Positions 8,311 through 17,460 are shown, counted from the first letter of the stretch. The stretch: DNA of 64,000 bases from Sorangium cellulosum (GCF_004135735.1 NZ_CP012670.1:10053501-10117500), one strand, 5' to 3'. Made by a program: numbers and translations. The notes: generated by a model not told the origin, from the sequence alone.

Positions 8311-8520
8311 CGACGATCGCCGGCGGCGCGCCCCCGACGACCGCCGGCGGCGCGCCCCCGACGACCGCCGGCGGCGCGCCCCCGACGACCGCCGGCGGCG
8401 CGCCCCCGACGACCGCCGGCGGCGCGCTCCCGACGACCGCCGGCGGCGCGCCCCCGACGACCGCCGGCGGCGCGCCCCCGACGACCGCCGGCGGCGCGCT
8501 CCCGACGACCGCCGGCGGCG
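8311..8520. repeat. 24-bp tandem repeat, about 8.75 units
   Basis: Unit CGACGACCGCCGGCGGCGCG plus CCCC, repeated every 24 bp from 8311. Variation is mostly C to T at one site (GCGCTCC versus GCGCCCC). It fills most of the 8238-8533 gap between two co-directional minus-strand genes. The minus-strand frame of the downstream gene remains open through it (8-residue AAGGRRGR-type repeats), but the downstream signal peptide argues that translation starts after the array. Confidence 0.88.
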
Positions 8521-8533
8521 TGGTTCGTCCGGC

Positions 8534-10534
8534 TCATCGCGCTCTCCCGATCTCGCGGTAGCCGATCGCCCTCGGGAGCACCCGCGCCCCGCCGAAGCTG
8601 GTCGCCGAGGTGGTCCACAGCGTGGTCGACGCGCTGCGGACCGCGCTCGCGGCCGCGAAGCGCCGCGCCTTCACCTCCGCCGGGTCCTCGGTGCCCGTCT
8701 TGGGCAGCCTCCGCACGCCGGCCCGGGCGAGCACGCCGGCGTCGTGCCCGAGCGCCGCCCAGAAGCTCGGCGGCGACGGGTGCCTGGCGAGCCACGCCGC
8801 GAGCGTGGACCCGGCGTCCGGCACGTCGCGGCGCGGCGCCGCCGGATCGAGCGCGCCCGGCGGCGCGGCCTGCGCGCCGTCCGGCGCCGCGGTGAGCGGG
8901 AAGGGCCCGGCCGTCGCGACGAGCGAGCCCGGCGGCGCCGAGGTGGCCGCCTCGAAGCCGACCGCGATCGTCACCGAGCGCGGGGCGGCGCGGATCACCT
9001 GCTCCGCGCAACGCGCGTCGCCTGCCAGCACGAGCCCGCGGACGCCGAGGGGCCGCAGCGCGCGCGCGTCGAAGGCGCCGTCGCACGGCAGCCTCAGCGC
9101 GACGTCGCCCGCGTCGGCGCCGTCGGCCACGCCGCCGCCGGCCGCGCCGCCGCCGGCCGCGCCGCCGCCGGCCGCGCCGCCGCCGGCCGCGCCGCCGCCG
9201 GCCGCGCCGCCGCCCGCGTCACCGCCGCCCGCGTCACCGCCCACGACGGCGATGGGCTTCGCGCCCCGCGCGGCGAGCGCGGCCGCGAGGACCTCCACGC
9301 CCGTCACGGGCTCCTCGCCCACGACGAAGACGAACTCGCCGTCGAGCGCCGCCGGCTCCGGCGGGTGGACGAGCAGCACCGGGATCGCGTGCGCCCGCGC
9401 GAACCTCGCCGCCGCGGTCGCCTGCTCCCGGTCGGAGCCGGCGATGAGCACCGCGGCGCCCTCGGCGGTGAGGCTGCTCAGCGCCTCGTCCACGCTCCCC
9501 TGGCCGCCGTCGTCGCGGCTCACGAGCCGCGCGTCCGAGCCCGGACGGAGCAGCCCGAGCCCGTGCGCCACGCCGGCGGCGATGTCGACCCCCCGGCGGC
9601 GCGACGTGGCCGTGCGTGTGGAGAGCAGGAGGCCGACCGTCGGGGGCTCGACGCGCGCGGTCCCCGCGCCGGCCGCGAGCGCGGCGACCGCGTCGCCCTG
9701 GTCGCCGAGCAGCGGGGCCGCGCGGGTGAGCAGCTCCTGCGCGAGCGCGACGTCGCGGCGCTCGAGGGCGGCGCGCGCGAGGCGCTCCGCGATGAGCGAG
9801 CGCACGTCCGTCGCCGGATCCGTGATCTCGGCGGTCGCGTGCCCGGCGCGCAGCGCGGCCGTGAGGTGCGCGTCCGGGACCTCGCGCAGGAGCGCCTCGA
9901 CCCGCGCCCGGACCACGGCGCGCTCGTCGTCGCCCGCCTCGCGCAGCCAGACGCTCATCAGCTCGATCGCCTGCGTCCACGCGCCGGCCTCCATCGCGGC
10001 GGCGGTGATCTCCTCGTTGAGGAGCGAGCGCACGTGCGGGTCGATCACCTTGCTCACGAGCGGGCGCAGCGCCCCGAACGCCCGCCTCGGCTCGCCGGCG
10101 CGCCGCAGCGCCGCGCCGCGCAGCACGCGCGCGAGGTCCCCCGTCGCGCTCCGCCCCTCCGCCTCGATCTGCGCCGAGAGCGCCTCGGCGCGGCGGAGAT
10201 CGCCCTTCTCCAGCGCGATCCAGGCGAGGTGGGCGTCCGCGACGCGCGCGAGGTCGTCGCCCGCGTGGCGCCGCCGGAAGGCGAGGAGCTCCGGCTCCAG
10301 GGCGATGCGCTCGGCGCGCCCGCCGCTCGCGAAGCGCGCGAGGATGCGCTGCAGATCGGCCTGGGCCTCGGGCGACCCGCCGAGGACCGGGCTCACCGGC
10401 TCGCCGCCGCCCGGCGCGCCGCCGCACGCGGCGCCAGCGAGCGCCGCGCCGAGCGCCGCGCCGAGCGCGACGAGGACCGCGCGCCCGGCGCCAAAGGCCG
10501 CGGAAAATCGACCGAAACTGTTGACAGCGTTCAC
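8534..10534 (-). CDS. LpoA-like / periplasmic-binding-fold lipoprotein with TPR-type N-terminus
   Basis: 666 aa lipoprotein (LAGAACGG lipobox near residue 36; GTG start). Residues about 50-300 are helical-repeat sequence (alternating Ala/Leu helices such as AHLAWIALEKGDLRRAEALS). The rest resembles the type I periplasmic-binding fold: PTVGLLLS followed by RRGVDIAAGVAHGL, then AAVLIAGSDREQATAAARFA and IPVLLVHPP. That order, TPR plus ligand-binding fold, is that of penicillin-binding-protein activators (LpoA). A GGGAA repeat (18-bp unit, about 9130-9240) interrupts the second domain. Divergent from sdhC with only 59 bp between. Confidence 0.65.
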   Translation of the reverse strand: MNAVNSFGRFSAAFGAGRAVLVALGAALGAALAGAACGGAPGGGEPVSPVLGGSPEAQADLQRILARFASGGRAERIALEPELLAFRRRHAGDDLARVADAHLAWIALEKGDLRRAEALSAQIEAEGRSATGDLARVLRGAALRRAGEPRRAFGALRPLVSKVIDPHVRSLLNEEITAAAMEAGAWTQAIELMSVWLREAGDDERAVVRARVEALLREVPDAHLTAALRAGHATAEITDPATDVRSLIAERLARAALERRDVALAQELLTRAAPLLGDQGDAVAALAAGAGTARVEPPTVGLLLSTRTATSRRRGVDIAAGVAHGLGLLRPGSDARLVSRDDGGQGSVDEALSSLTAEGAAVLIAGSDREQATAAARFARAHAIPVLLVHPPEPAALDGEFVFVVGEEPVTGVEVLAAALAARGAKPIAVVGGDAGGGDAGGGAAGGGAAGGGAAGGGAAGGGAAGGGVADGADAGDVALRLPCDGAFDARALRPLGVRGLVLAGDARCAEQVIRAAPRSVTIAVGFEAATSAPPGSLVATAGPFPLTAAPDGAQAAPPGALDPAAPRRDVPDAGSTLAAWLARHPSPPSFWAALGHDAGVLARAGVRRLPKTGTEDPAEVKARRFAAASAVRSASTTLWTTSATSFGGARVLPRAIGYREIGRAR

Positions 10535-10563
10535 CTTGACGTCACCCGGGCCATCCCATACAC
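10535..10563 (+). promoter_or_regulatory. Possible sdh promoter
   Basis: TTGACG at 10535-10540 followed after 16 bp by CATACA (10557-10562), about 30 nt before the sdhC start. A TTGACA also occurs at 10521 but without a fitting -10. The -10 is poor, so this is only a candidate in a 59-bp divergent spacer. Confidence 0.3.
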
Positions 10564-10593
10564 CCGCCGCGCCCGCCTTCCATCGAGGTCAGC

Positions 10594-11391
10594 GTGTCCG
10601 AGGCAACCCCCGCGAGATCGCTCTCTCACGAGAGCCGCCGGTCCTTTCTCCTGCGCAAGCTGCATTCTCTCACCGGCGCCATCCCCGTGGGCGGTTTCCT
10701 GGTCTTTCATTTCTGGACCAACGCGAAGGCCCTCCAGGGACAGGAGCGCTTCGACGACGCGGTCGCGGAGATCGCGCGCATGCCGTACCTGCCCGCGCTC
10801 GAGATCGGGCTCGTCGTGCTGCCGCTCGCGTTCCACGCCCTGTACGGCGTGAAGCTCGCGCTCGAGGGCAAGCCGAACGTCGGCAAGTACACGTACTCGC
10901 GCAACTGGATGTACACGATGCAGCGGGTCACCGGGGTGCTCGCCTTCGCGTTCATCGGGTTTCACATGTGGGAGTACTGGGCGCAGAAGTGGCTCGGCCG
11001 GATGGCGCCCGAGGAGTTCTACCCGCGGCTGTGCGCCAACATGGCGTCGACCGTGGGCGGCGTGCCGGTGATCGCGCTCGTCTACCTCTTCGGCATCGCC
11101 GCGAGCGTGTTCCACTTCGCGAACGGCCTCTGGGGCTTCTGCTTCTCGTGGGGGATCACCGTGTCGCGGAGGGCGCAGCGGATGGCGGCGGTGGCGTTCG
11201 GCGTGGTGGGCCTCCTGGTCTTCCTGCTCGGCGCCAACACGGTGATCTACTTCGCGACCGGCGCGGCGCTCCCGGGGACGGCGAGCGCGGCCGCGGACGG
11301 GGCCCGCACCTGCGCCGACCTCCCGCTCCCGGCCACGGCGCGCCGGGCGGCGGGGGCGCCGGAAGAGCCGATCGCGCCGGCCCCGCACTGA
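10594..11391 (+). CDS. sdhC: Succinate dehydrogenase cytochrome b subunit
   Basis: 265 aa integral-membrane subunit that anchors SdhAB and carries heme b and the quinone site. About five hydrophobic helices (starting SLTGAIPVGGFLVFHFW, then LEIGLVVLPLAFHALYG, VTGVLAFAFIGFHMWEYW, VIALVYLFGIAASVFHFANG, VAFGVVGLLVFLLGA). Histidines lie within the helices as expected for axial heme ligands. This is the single-anchor, five-helix (type B, di-heme) form, and there is no sdhD. GTG start. The C-terminal 45 residues are an extra Ala-rich tail. First gene of sdhCAB. Confidence 0.92.
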   Translation: MSEATPARSLSHESRRSFLLRKLHSLTGAIPVGGFLVFHFWTNAKALQGQERFDDAVAEIARMPYLPALEIGLVVLPLAFHALYGVKLALEGKPNVGKYTYSRNWMYTMQRVTGVLAFAFIGFHMWEYWAQKWLGRMAPEEFYPRLCANMASTVGGVPVIALVYLFGIAASVFHFANGLWGFCFSWGITVSRRAQRMAAVAFGVVGLLVFLLGANTVIYFATGAALPGTASAAADGARTCADLPLPATARRAAGAPEEPIAPAPH

Positions 11392-11445
11392 CCATCGTCG
11401 CGGCCGCGCCCCGGCGGGGAGCGGCAGAGGAGCATCGGATCGAAC

Positions 11446-13479
11446 ATGGCCGCGAAGAGCACGACGAGGAGCGAGGGGGGGAAGGTTCGGCGGGTGATCG
11501 TCGTCGGGGGCGGCCTCGCCGGCCTGATGACGGTCATCAAGCTGTGCGAGGCGAAGGTCCCGGTCGACCTCCTCTCCCTCGTGCCCGTGAAGCGCTCGCA
11601 CTCGGTGTGCGCGCAGGGCGGCATCAACGCCTCGGTGAACACGAAGGGCGAGGGGGACAGCCCTCAGGTGCACCTCGAGGAGACGGCGTACGGCGGCGAT
11701 TTCCTCGCGAACCAGCCGCCGGTCAAGGGCATGGCCGAGGCCGCGCCGGGCATCGTGCACCTGCTCGACCGCATGGGCGTGCCGTTCAACCGGACGCCGG
11801 AGGGCCTGCTCGACTTCCGCCGCTTCGGCGGCACGCTCTACCACCGCACGGCCTACGCCGGCGCGACCACGGGGCAGCAGCTCCTCTACGCGCTCGACGA
11901 GCAGGTGCGCCGGCTCGAGCTCGCCGACGTGACCGACGCGCACGGGGTGGCGATCCCGGGCGAGAAGATGGTCCGCAAGTTCGAGCTCTGGGACTTCCTC
12001 GGGGCGATCCTCGACGACTCCGGCACGTGCGTGGGCTGCGTCGCGCAGGACCTGAAGTCGATGCAGATCCGCGCCTTCACGGGCGACGCGGTCGTGCTCG
12101 CGACGGGCGGCTGCGGCATCGTCTTCGGCCGCTCCACGCTGAGCGTCATCTGCACCGGGACGGCCGCGTCGGCGGTCTACCAGCAGGGCGCGGTGTACGC
12201 GAACGGCGAGTTCATCCAGGTGCACCCGACCGCGATCCCGGGCGCCGACAAGCTGCGGCTCATCTCCGAGAGCGCGCGCGGCGAGGGCGGCCGCGTCTGG
12301 GTGCCGAAGGACCGGACCGACGCGCGGGATCCGAAGGACATCCCCGAGCGGGAGCGCGACTACTTCCTCGAGCGCCTCTACCCCGGCTACGGCAACCTCG
12401 TCCCCCGCGACATCGCCTCGCGCGCGATCTTCAAGACGTGCTTCCACGAGGGGCGCGGCATCTTCAACGCGACGACGGGCAGGAACGAGAACGAGGTCTA
12501 CCTCGACCTGACCCACAAGGACGAGAAGTTCCTCCGCCAGAAGCTCGCGGGCATCCTCGAGATCTACGAGAAGTTCGCCGGCACCGACCCGTACCGGAGC
12601 CCGATGAAGGTCTTCCCGGCGGTCCACTACTCGATGGGCGGCCTGTGGGTCGACTACGAGGCGGACGCGCGGGGCGCGCTCAAGGTCGGCTCGCCGCGCA
12701 ACCACGCGACGAGCATCCCGGGGCTCTACGCGGTCGGCGAGGTGGACTACCAGTACCACGGGGCCAACCGGCTCGGGGCCAACTCGCTGCTGTCGTGCCT
12801 CTACGGCGGCATGGTCTGCGGTCCTGCTGTCGCGAGCTACCAGAAGAGCATGCGGCGGAGCGCGCTCGACCTGCCGCGGTCGATCTTCGAGAAGGCCGAG
12901 AAGCGCGCCGAGGCGGACTACCAGCGCATCCTCACGCAGAACCAGGACGCGGAGCGGCCCGAGAACGCGTACCGGCTGCACCAGGAGCTCGGCGAGGTGA
13001 TGCTGCGCGACTGCACGATCGAGCGCGACAACGCGACGCTCGACCGGGTGCTCGAGAAGATCGGCGAGATCGAGGAGCGGGCCGGGCGGGTCAAGTGCAC
13101 GGACACGGCCCAGCGCGTGAACCAGGGGGCGCAGTTCGTCCGCCATTTCGAGAACATGCTGGTGCTCGCGCGGGTCATCGCCGAGGGGGCGCGGCGCCGC
13201 GACGAGTCGCGCGGGGCGCACTACAAGCCGGAGTTCCCGGTGCGGAACGACGCGGAGTGGCTGCGCACGACGCTGGCGCGGCACGAGGAGAAGGGCGCCG
13301 TGCGGTTCGTCCGCGAGCTCGATTACGCGTGCGCCGGCCAGTCGATCCACGTGACCGACGCGGTGGACACGTCGCTGGTCGCGCCGCGGGAGCGCAAGTA
13401 CGAGCAGGCGGGCGCGGCGAGCGCGGCGAGCGCCGCGAACGTCCAGCCGGCGGGCAAGCCGTCGCAGAAGAGCGTGTAG
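11446..13479 (+). CDS. sdhA: Succinate dehydrogenase flavoprotein subunit
   Basis: 677 aa. Oxidises succinate to fumarate using FAD; TCA cycle and respiratory chain. The dinucleotide-binding GGGLAGLMT is near residues 21-29. KRSHSVCAQGGINAS (about 48-62) holds the His used for covalent FAD attachment in the family. HPTAIPG and the substrate-site REARGEGG-equivalent SARGEGGRVW occur in order, and VHYSMGGLWVDY is the capping region. The length and insertions fit the type B (Bacillus/Bacteroidetes-like) SdhA. A short Ala-rich C-terminal tail ends 1 bp before the sdhB start. Confidence 0.96.
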   Translation: MAAKSTTRSEGGKVRRVIVVGGGLAGLMTVIKLCEAKVPVDLLSLVPVKRSHSVCAQGGINASVNTKGEGDSPQVHLEETAYGGDFLANQPPVKGMAEAAPGIVHLLDRMGVPFNRTPEGLLDFRRFGGTLYHRTAYAGATTGQQLLYALDEQVRRLELADVTDAHGVAIPGEKMVRKFELWDFLGAILDDSGTCVGCVAQDLKSMQIRAFTGDAVVLATGGCGIVFGRSTLSVICTGTAASAVYQQGAVYANGEFIQVHPTAIPGADKLRLISESARGEGGRVWVPKDRTDARDPKDIPERERDYFLERLYPGYGNLVPRDIASRAIFKTCFHEGRGIFNATTGRNENEVYLDLTHKDEKFLRQKLAGILEIYEKFAGTDPYRSPMKVFPAVHYSMGGLWVDYEADARGALKVGSPRNHATSIPGLYAVGEVDYQYHGANRLGANSLLSCLYGGMVCGPAVASYQKSMRRSALDLPRSIFEKAEKRAEADYQRILTQNQDAERPENAYRLHQELGEVMLRDCTIERDNATLDRVLEKIGEIEERAGRVKCTDTAQRVNQGAQFVRHFENMLVLARVIAEGARRRDESRGAHYKPEFPVRNDAEWLRTTLARHEEKGAVRFVRELDYACAGQSIHVTDAVDTSLVAPRERKYEQAGAASAASAANVQPAGKPSQKSV

Positions 13480-13480
13480 G

Positions 13481-14314
13481 ATGGCCAAGGCGAGCGGAGA
13501 GAAGGCGAACGGGGCGGCGGCGCCGGCGGCGGCGGCGCCTCAGGCGAGGGGCGAGGGCCGGCTGGTGCGCCTGCGCGTGCGGCGGCAGGACACCGCGGAC
13601 CGGCCGGAGACGCGGCGCTGGGAGGAGTTCAAGGTCCCCTACCTGCCGCAGATGAACGTGATCAGCGCGCTGCAGCAGATCCAGCGGGATCCGCGGACCG
13701 TGGACGGCAAGGAGGTGGCTCCGGTCGTCTGGGAGGCGGTGTGCCTGGAGGAGGTGTGCGGCTCGTGCACGATGGTGATCAACGGCCGTGTGCGCCAGGC
13801 CTGCTCGGCGCTCATCGACCAGCTCGCCCCGAAGGGCGAGGTGATCACGCTGGAGCCGATGTCCAAGTTCCCGCTCGTCCGCGACCTGCTCGTGGACCGG
13901 AGCCGGATGTTCGAGGACATGAAGCGGGTGCGCGCGTGGATCGACGTCGACGGCACGCACGAGCTCGGCCCGGGGCCGCGCGAGTCGCAGGCGCGGCAGC
14001 AGGAGCGGTATCCGCTCTCCCGCTGCATGACGTGCGGCTGCTGCGTCGAGGCGTGCCCGCAGTACAACGACGGGACGAGGTTCGTCGGCGCCTTCGCGCT
14101 CAACTTGGTGCGGCTCTACAACATGCACCCGACCGGGGCGATGCGTCAGGACGAGCGGCTCGAGTCGGTGATGAGCGAGGGGGGGATCACCGATTGCGGC
14201 AAGTCGCAGAACTGCGTCGAGGTCTGCCCGAAGGAGATCCCGCTCGTCGACTCGATCGCGGCGGTCGCGCGCGACACGACCAAGCGGATGCTGTTCGGCT
14301 GGCTGCTGAAGTAG
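13481..14314 (+). CDS. sdhB: Succinate dehydrogenase iron-sulfur subunit
   Basis: 277 aa. Carries electrons from FAD to the quinone. CLEEVCGSCTMVINGRVRQAC (from about residue 88) binds the 2Fe-2S cluster. CMTCGCCVEACPQYN (about 183-197) and CGKSQNCVEVCPKEIP (about 240-255) bind the other two clusters. An Ala-rich N-terminal extension of about 25 residues precedes the fold. Starts 1 bp after the sdhA stop. Confidence 0.95.
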   Translation: MAKASGEKANGAAAPAAAAPQARGEGRLVRLRVRRQDTADRPETRRWEEFKVPYLPQMNVISALQQIQRDPRTVDGKEVAPVVWEAVCLEEVCGSCTMVINGRVRQACSALIDQLAPKGEVITLEPMSKFPLVRDLLVDRSRMFEDMKRVRAWIDVDGTHELGPGPRESQARQQERYPLSRCMTCGCCVEACPQYNDGTRFVGAFALNLVRLYNMHPTGAMRQDERLESVMSEGGITDCGKSQNCVEVCPKEIPLVDSIAAVARDTTKRMLFGWLLK

Positions 14315-14330
14315 GCGAGGGGGTCGCGCC

Positions 14331-14903
14331 GTGCCCATCCCGAAGGCGATTCGGGTCCGAAGCGGACGGAACGCGATTCTACCGCCGTTCCTCAAGTCGC
14401 CGACCCGGCGCGACTGTGTCTCGCCGTACCTCGCGACGCCTGTCGAGCTCGTCGAGCGTTACGCCACGTCGAAGCAGCGGATCCGCATTCTGGAGGGCCT
14501 GCTCGCCTACCGCGCCGAGCTCCGGCGCATAGGGCTCCGGTCCGGGATCCAGTGGATCGACGGAAGCTTCGTGGAAGCCATGGACCGGGAGCCGAACGAT
14601 GTGGACGTCGTGACGGTCGCTCCGCTGCCATCGACATGGAGCCCGGAGGACGAGGATCTGTTCGACGCAGACAAGGCGAGGGCGCGCTCCCTGTGCGACG
14701 CTTGGTTCGTGGACCTCTCCACCGCCGACCAGGCGGGCCTCATCTCCGACGTGACGTACTGGTTCGGCTTGTTCTCTCACCAGAAGCAGAGCCAGCAGTG
14801 GAAAGGCATGGTCCAGCTCGAGCTCGTCACGACGGACTCCGATGCCGCGGCGAGCATGCGGCTCGCGACCTTGAAGGGGGAGAGCCATGAGCGCCGCGGA
14901 TGA
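14331..14903 (+). CDS. Nucleotidyltransferase-fold protein (DUF6932-like)
   Basis: 190 aa. QWIDGSFVEAMDREPNDVDVV (from about residue 74) gives the G-S...D-V-D pattern of Pol-beta-type minimal nucleotidyltransferases, preceded by a helix (SKQRIRILEGLLAYRAELRRIG). It resembles proteins that I recall as DUF6932; that name is from memory. Such folds are antitoxins in HEPN/MNT pairs or AMP-transferring toxins elsewhere. GTG start, 17 bp after the sdhB stop, with GAGGGGG upstream. Its last 17 bp overlap the next gene. Less GC-biased than sdhCAB, so likely inserted behind the operon. Which nucleotide or target is used cannot be seen. Confidence 0.65.
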   Translation: MPIPKAIRVRSGRNAILPPFLKSPTRRDCVSPYLATPVELVERYATSKQRIRILEGLLAYRAELRRIGLRSGIQWIDGSFVEAMDREPNDVDVVTVAPLPSTWSPEDEDLFDADKARARSLCDAWFVDLSTADQAGLISDVTYWFGLFSHQKQSQQWKGMVQLELVTTDSDAAASMRLATLKGESHERRG

Positions 14904-15837
14904 CCGTGCCTACCTCGAGGCGCAGCGGGCGTTCATTCACGAGCGGCTCGGCCGTCTCGGCCCGGAGCAGAAGCTCTTGCGCATCAACCTGGAGAGCCGC
15001 CTCCGGCGGCTCGACGAGGAGATCGCCGCGCTGGAGGCGGTCGCGGCGCTCGACGGGCGCGCGAAGGCGAGCCTCGCGTTCGGCGGGAATCCGGTCGCCG
15101 AAGCGGGCGCCATCGAGGCGACGTTCGGCGCGGACGCGCTCAAGGCGTTCCAGCGCCTCGTTTCAACGACGGCGTCGACGCTCGGCGGGCGCGAGCTCGG
15201 CGCGCGCGGTCGCATCCCGGACGAGAAGAGCTACCGTCTGTTCGTCACCGGTACGTTCCCTGGATCGTTCGGGTTCGAGCTCGAAGAGATGGTCACGGAG
15301 CCCGAGCAGGAGCCCGGTGTGCTGCGCGGAGCCGTGGACGAGGCGAGCCGACTGCTCCAGGCGACGCAGCTGGAGGAGGAGGCCTACGCCGACGCGGTCG
15401 CCCAGTCGAATCCTCGGGTCGTGCGCGCGCTCGCGAGCTTCCTGGAGCTCATGGAGAGTCGGGGGGCAACGCTGCGCCTCGCTGCCGGGGAGCGAGAATG
15501 CCGCTTCGAGACGCCGGAGCTCGTGGCCGCGGCCGCGGAGCGCGCACGAAAGACGGACATCCGCGAGTCGGAGGAACGGCTCACCGGCGTGCTCCGCGGC
15601 GTGTTCGCGGTGGGGCGGCAGTTCGAGTTTCAGCTCGACGAGCGCGGCGAGGTCGTCCGCGGGCGCGTCGGCTACGGCATCGCGGACCCAGCATCCCTCA
15701 AGCCCTATCTCTGGACTCGCTGTGTGGCGCACGTGTGGATCGTGACGGTCGAGCGGACCGGCAAGGAGCACCGCACGTATTATCTCACGCGCATCGAGCC
15801 TCTGCCCGGAGACGAGACCGAGCCAGAGCAGCGATGA
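14887..15837 (+). CDS. Unknown protein partnered with the nucleotidyltransferase-fold gene
   Basis: 316 aa, not recognised. The N-terminal 50 residues form a charged helix, probably coiled coil (RLGPEQKLLRINLESRLRRL from about 22). The middle is alpha/beta with RLFVTGTFPGSFGFELEE. The C-terminal third is strand-rich (FEFQLDERGEVVRGRVGYGI, then AHVWIVTVERTGKEHRTYYL). GGGGGAGAGCC directly precedes the ATG. The start lies within the upstream gene (17-bp overlap), so the two are coupled and presumably act together. Converges with the next gene, leaving 3 bp between the stops. Confidence 0.6.
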   Translation: MSAADDRAYLEAQRAFIHERLGRLGPEQKLLRINLESRLRRLDEEIAALEAVAALDGRAKASLAFGGNPVAEAGAIEATFGADALKAFQRLVSTTASTLGGRELGARGRIPDEKSYRLFVTGTFPGSFGFELEEMVTEPEQEPGVLRGAVDEASRLLQATQLEEEAYADAVAQSNPRVVRALASFLELMESRGATLRLAAGERECRFETPELVAAAAERARKTDIRESEERLTGVLRGVFAVGRQFEFQLDERGEVVRGRVGYGIADPASLKPYLWTRCVAHVWIVTVERTGKEHRTYYLTRIEPLPGDETEPEQR

Positions 15838-15840
15838 CCG

Positions 15841-16386
15841 TTACGGGAACGGCACGAGGCCGGGTCCGAGATGCACCGGCGCGCCGGCGCGCTGCCGCTC
15901 GATCTTCCGGATGCGCAGACCGAGCAGGTGCGTGATCAGCGTGCAGGTCTGGTGCGCGCGCGGCGTCACGGCGCACCCGCTCCAGACGCCGAACGGCTCG
16001 CGCTCGCCGTCCTCCCCGTACCGGATGACCGCGCCCGTCCGCGCGACCGTGAGCCACGCGTTCGCCTCGCCCGGCAGCGCGGCGTGCAGCACGCCGATCT
16101 GCCCGAGCGCGTCGTCGTTCGGGCCGGTGACCCGGCCGTCCACCTCCAGCAGCGCCACCGGCTCGGCCGAGAGGCCATGGACCCGCCCGCCCCGGTCCAC
16201 GTTGAGCTCGTGCTCGCCGTTCACGAAGATCTTGCCGTCCGGCATCACGTCGACCGCGAGGTCGCCGAGCACCCAGCGGGCCCGGGGGAGGTCGAGCAGC
16301 GCGCCGCCGCGCGCCCAGTTGGCGGGGGGCGCCGCGACGCACGCGAGGAGCAGCGAGACCGGCACGGCGAGGGCGAGGCGTCGCAT
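15841..16386 (-). CDS. Small putative lipoprotein
   Basis: 181 aa. N-terminus MRRLALAVPVSLLLACVA has a lipoprotein signal with lipobox LLAC. The rest is strand-rich without a recognised family (LGDLAVDVMPDGKIFVNGEHELN, with repeated short beta segments each about 20 residues). Two cysteines (GCAVTPRAHQTC) could form a disulfide. Stops 3 bp from the convergent neighbour's stop. A stem-loop element separates it from livH upstream. Confidence 0.65.
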   Translation of the reverse strand: MRRLALAVPVSLLLACVAAPPANWARGGALLDLPRARWVLGDLAVDVMPDGKIFVNGEHELNVDRGGRVHGLSAEPVALLEVDGRVTGPNDDALGQIGVLHAALPGEANAWLTVARTGAVIRYGEDGEREPFGVWSGCAVTPRAHQTCTLITHLLGLRIRKIERQRAGAPVHLGPGLVPFP

Positions 16387-16437
16387 GCGCCGAGGATACC
16401 GCACGGGGCGCGGCGGGGGTCGGCCCGCTGGGCCAGG

Positions 16438-16567
16438 CCGGCCGGGGGTGGTGGGGCACGCTGGGGGCTCACCTCCGGGGCTTGCGTTCCGGCGAGCCCC
16501 TGTCGTGGCTCGCCTCCACTCCAGCCCCTCCGGTGAGCCCCCAGCGTGCCCCACCACCCCCGGCCGG
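16438..16567. repeat. Constant-core stem-loop element, copy B
   Basis: Perfect 36-bp arms (16438-16473 and 16532-16567) around a 58-nt core (16474-16531). The core differs from copy A at one base (TCCACTCCA for TGCACTCCA), while the arms are unlike those of copy A. The outer arm end is CCGGCCGGGG and the inner end GGGGGCTCACC. It begins 8 bp past the livH stop (16576) and fills nearly all of the gap to the lipoprotein gene. Confidence 0.92.
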
Positions 16568-16575
16568 AGCGGGGG

Positions 16576-17460
16576 CTACACCTTCTCGGTCCCGGCCGTG
16601 CCGAGCAGCCCCGTCGGCTTCACGAGGAGCACCGCGATCAGCGCCGCGAACACCAGGACGTCCTGCAGGCCCGAGTAGGGCGTGAGCTTCGTCAGCTCGC
16701 CGATGACCCCGATCAGCATGCCCCCGAGCATGGCGCCCGTGATGTTGCCGATGCCGCCGATGACGGCCGCCACGAAGGCGCGCGTGCCGATCACCACGCC
16801 CATCGTGGGATACACCTGCGACTGGTCGAGGCAGAAGAGCACCGCGCCCACCGCCGCGAGCATCGAGCCCGTGACGAAGGTGAGCGCGATGATGCGGTTC
16901 GTCCGCACGCCCATCAGCCGGGCGGCCTCGACGTTCATGCTGAGCGCGCGCATCGCCTTGCCCGTCCACGTCCGCTGCACGAGGAGCTCCAGGCCGATCA
17001 TCACGACGACCGCGGTGACGAAGATCACCTTGCGCGTGTGCTCGATCGGCAGGAGCTGCGGGTAGCCGCGGTAGCGGGCGGTGAAGAGGAGCTGCGCCAG
17101 GTTCTGGAGGAGGACGCTCATCCCGAGCGCCGTCACGAGCGGCGTGATCCGCGTGTTCGCGAGGCCCCGGCCGCGCGCGCGCAGCGGCGCGTAGGCCACC
17201 CTCTCGACCGCCACCCCGAGCGCGCCCGCGAACGCCATCGCACAGAGCGTGCCGCCCACGCCCGCGACCAGCGGGGAGTCGCCGGCGCCGAGGGCCGTGA
17301 TCCCGAAGAGCCCGGCGAAGGCGCCCATCATGAACACCTCGCTATGCGCGAAGTTGATGAGCTTCAAGATGCCGTAAACCATCGTGTACCCGAGGGCGAT
17401 GAGGGCGATCATCGACCCCTGGGCGAGCCCCGTGATGAGGGCATTCACGATCTTTTCCAT
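16576..17460 (-). CDS. livH: Branched-chain amino acid ABC transporter permease LivH
   Basis: 294 aa inner-membrane permease of the HAAT family importing Leu/Ile/Val or related solutes. The N-terminal signature GLAQGSMIALIALGYTMVYG (residues 11-30) and INFAHSEVFMMGAF (about 35-48) are typical. About eight hydrophobic helices follow, with the cytoplasmic loop AVIGGIGNITGAMLGG carrying the EAA-type contact to the ATPase. Located 51 bp downstream of livK on the same strand. livM, livG and livF are missing after it, and a stem-loop element and unrelated genes follow. Confidence 0.92.
   Translation of the reverse strand: MEKIVNALITGLAQGSMIALIALGYTMVYGILKLINFAHSEVFMMGAFAGLFGITALGAGDSPLVAGVGGTLCAMAFAGALGVAVERVAYAPLRARGRGLANTRITPLVTALGMSVLLQNLAQLLFTARYRGYPQLLPIEHTRKVIFVTAVVVMIGLELLVQRTWTGKAMRALSMNVEAARLMGVRTNRIIALTFVTGSMLAAVGAVLFCLDQSQVYPTMGVVIGTRAFVAAVIGGIGNITGAMLGGMLIGVIGELTKLTPYSGLQDVLVFAALIAVLLVKPTGLLGTAGTEKV

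Noticed and set aside
8311..8520. Regular repeats suggesting a CRISPR array
   Set aside because: Units are contiguous 24-bp copies without spacers, and no cas gene is present; the same holds for the 42- and 21-bp arrays.
7089..9086. N-terminal extension of the secreted protein through the 24-bp array
   Set aside because: A good signal peptide begins at 8237 and would be buried by the extension.
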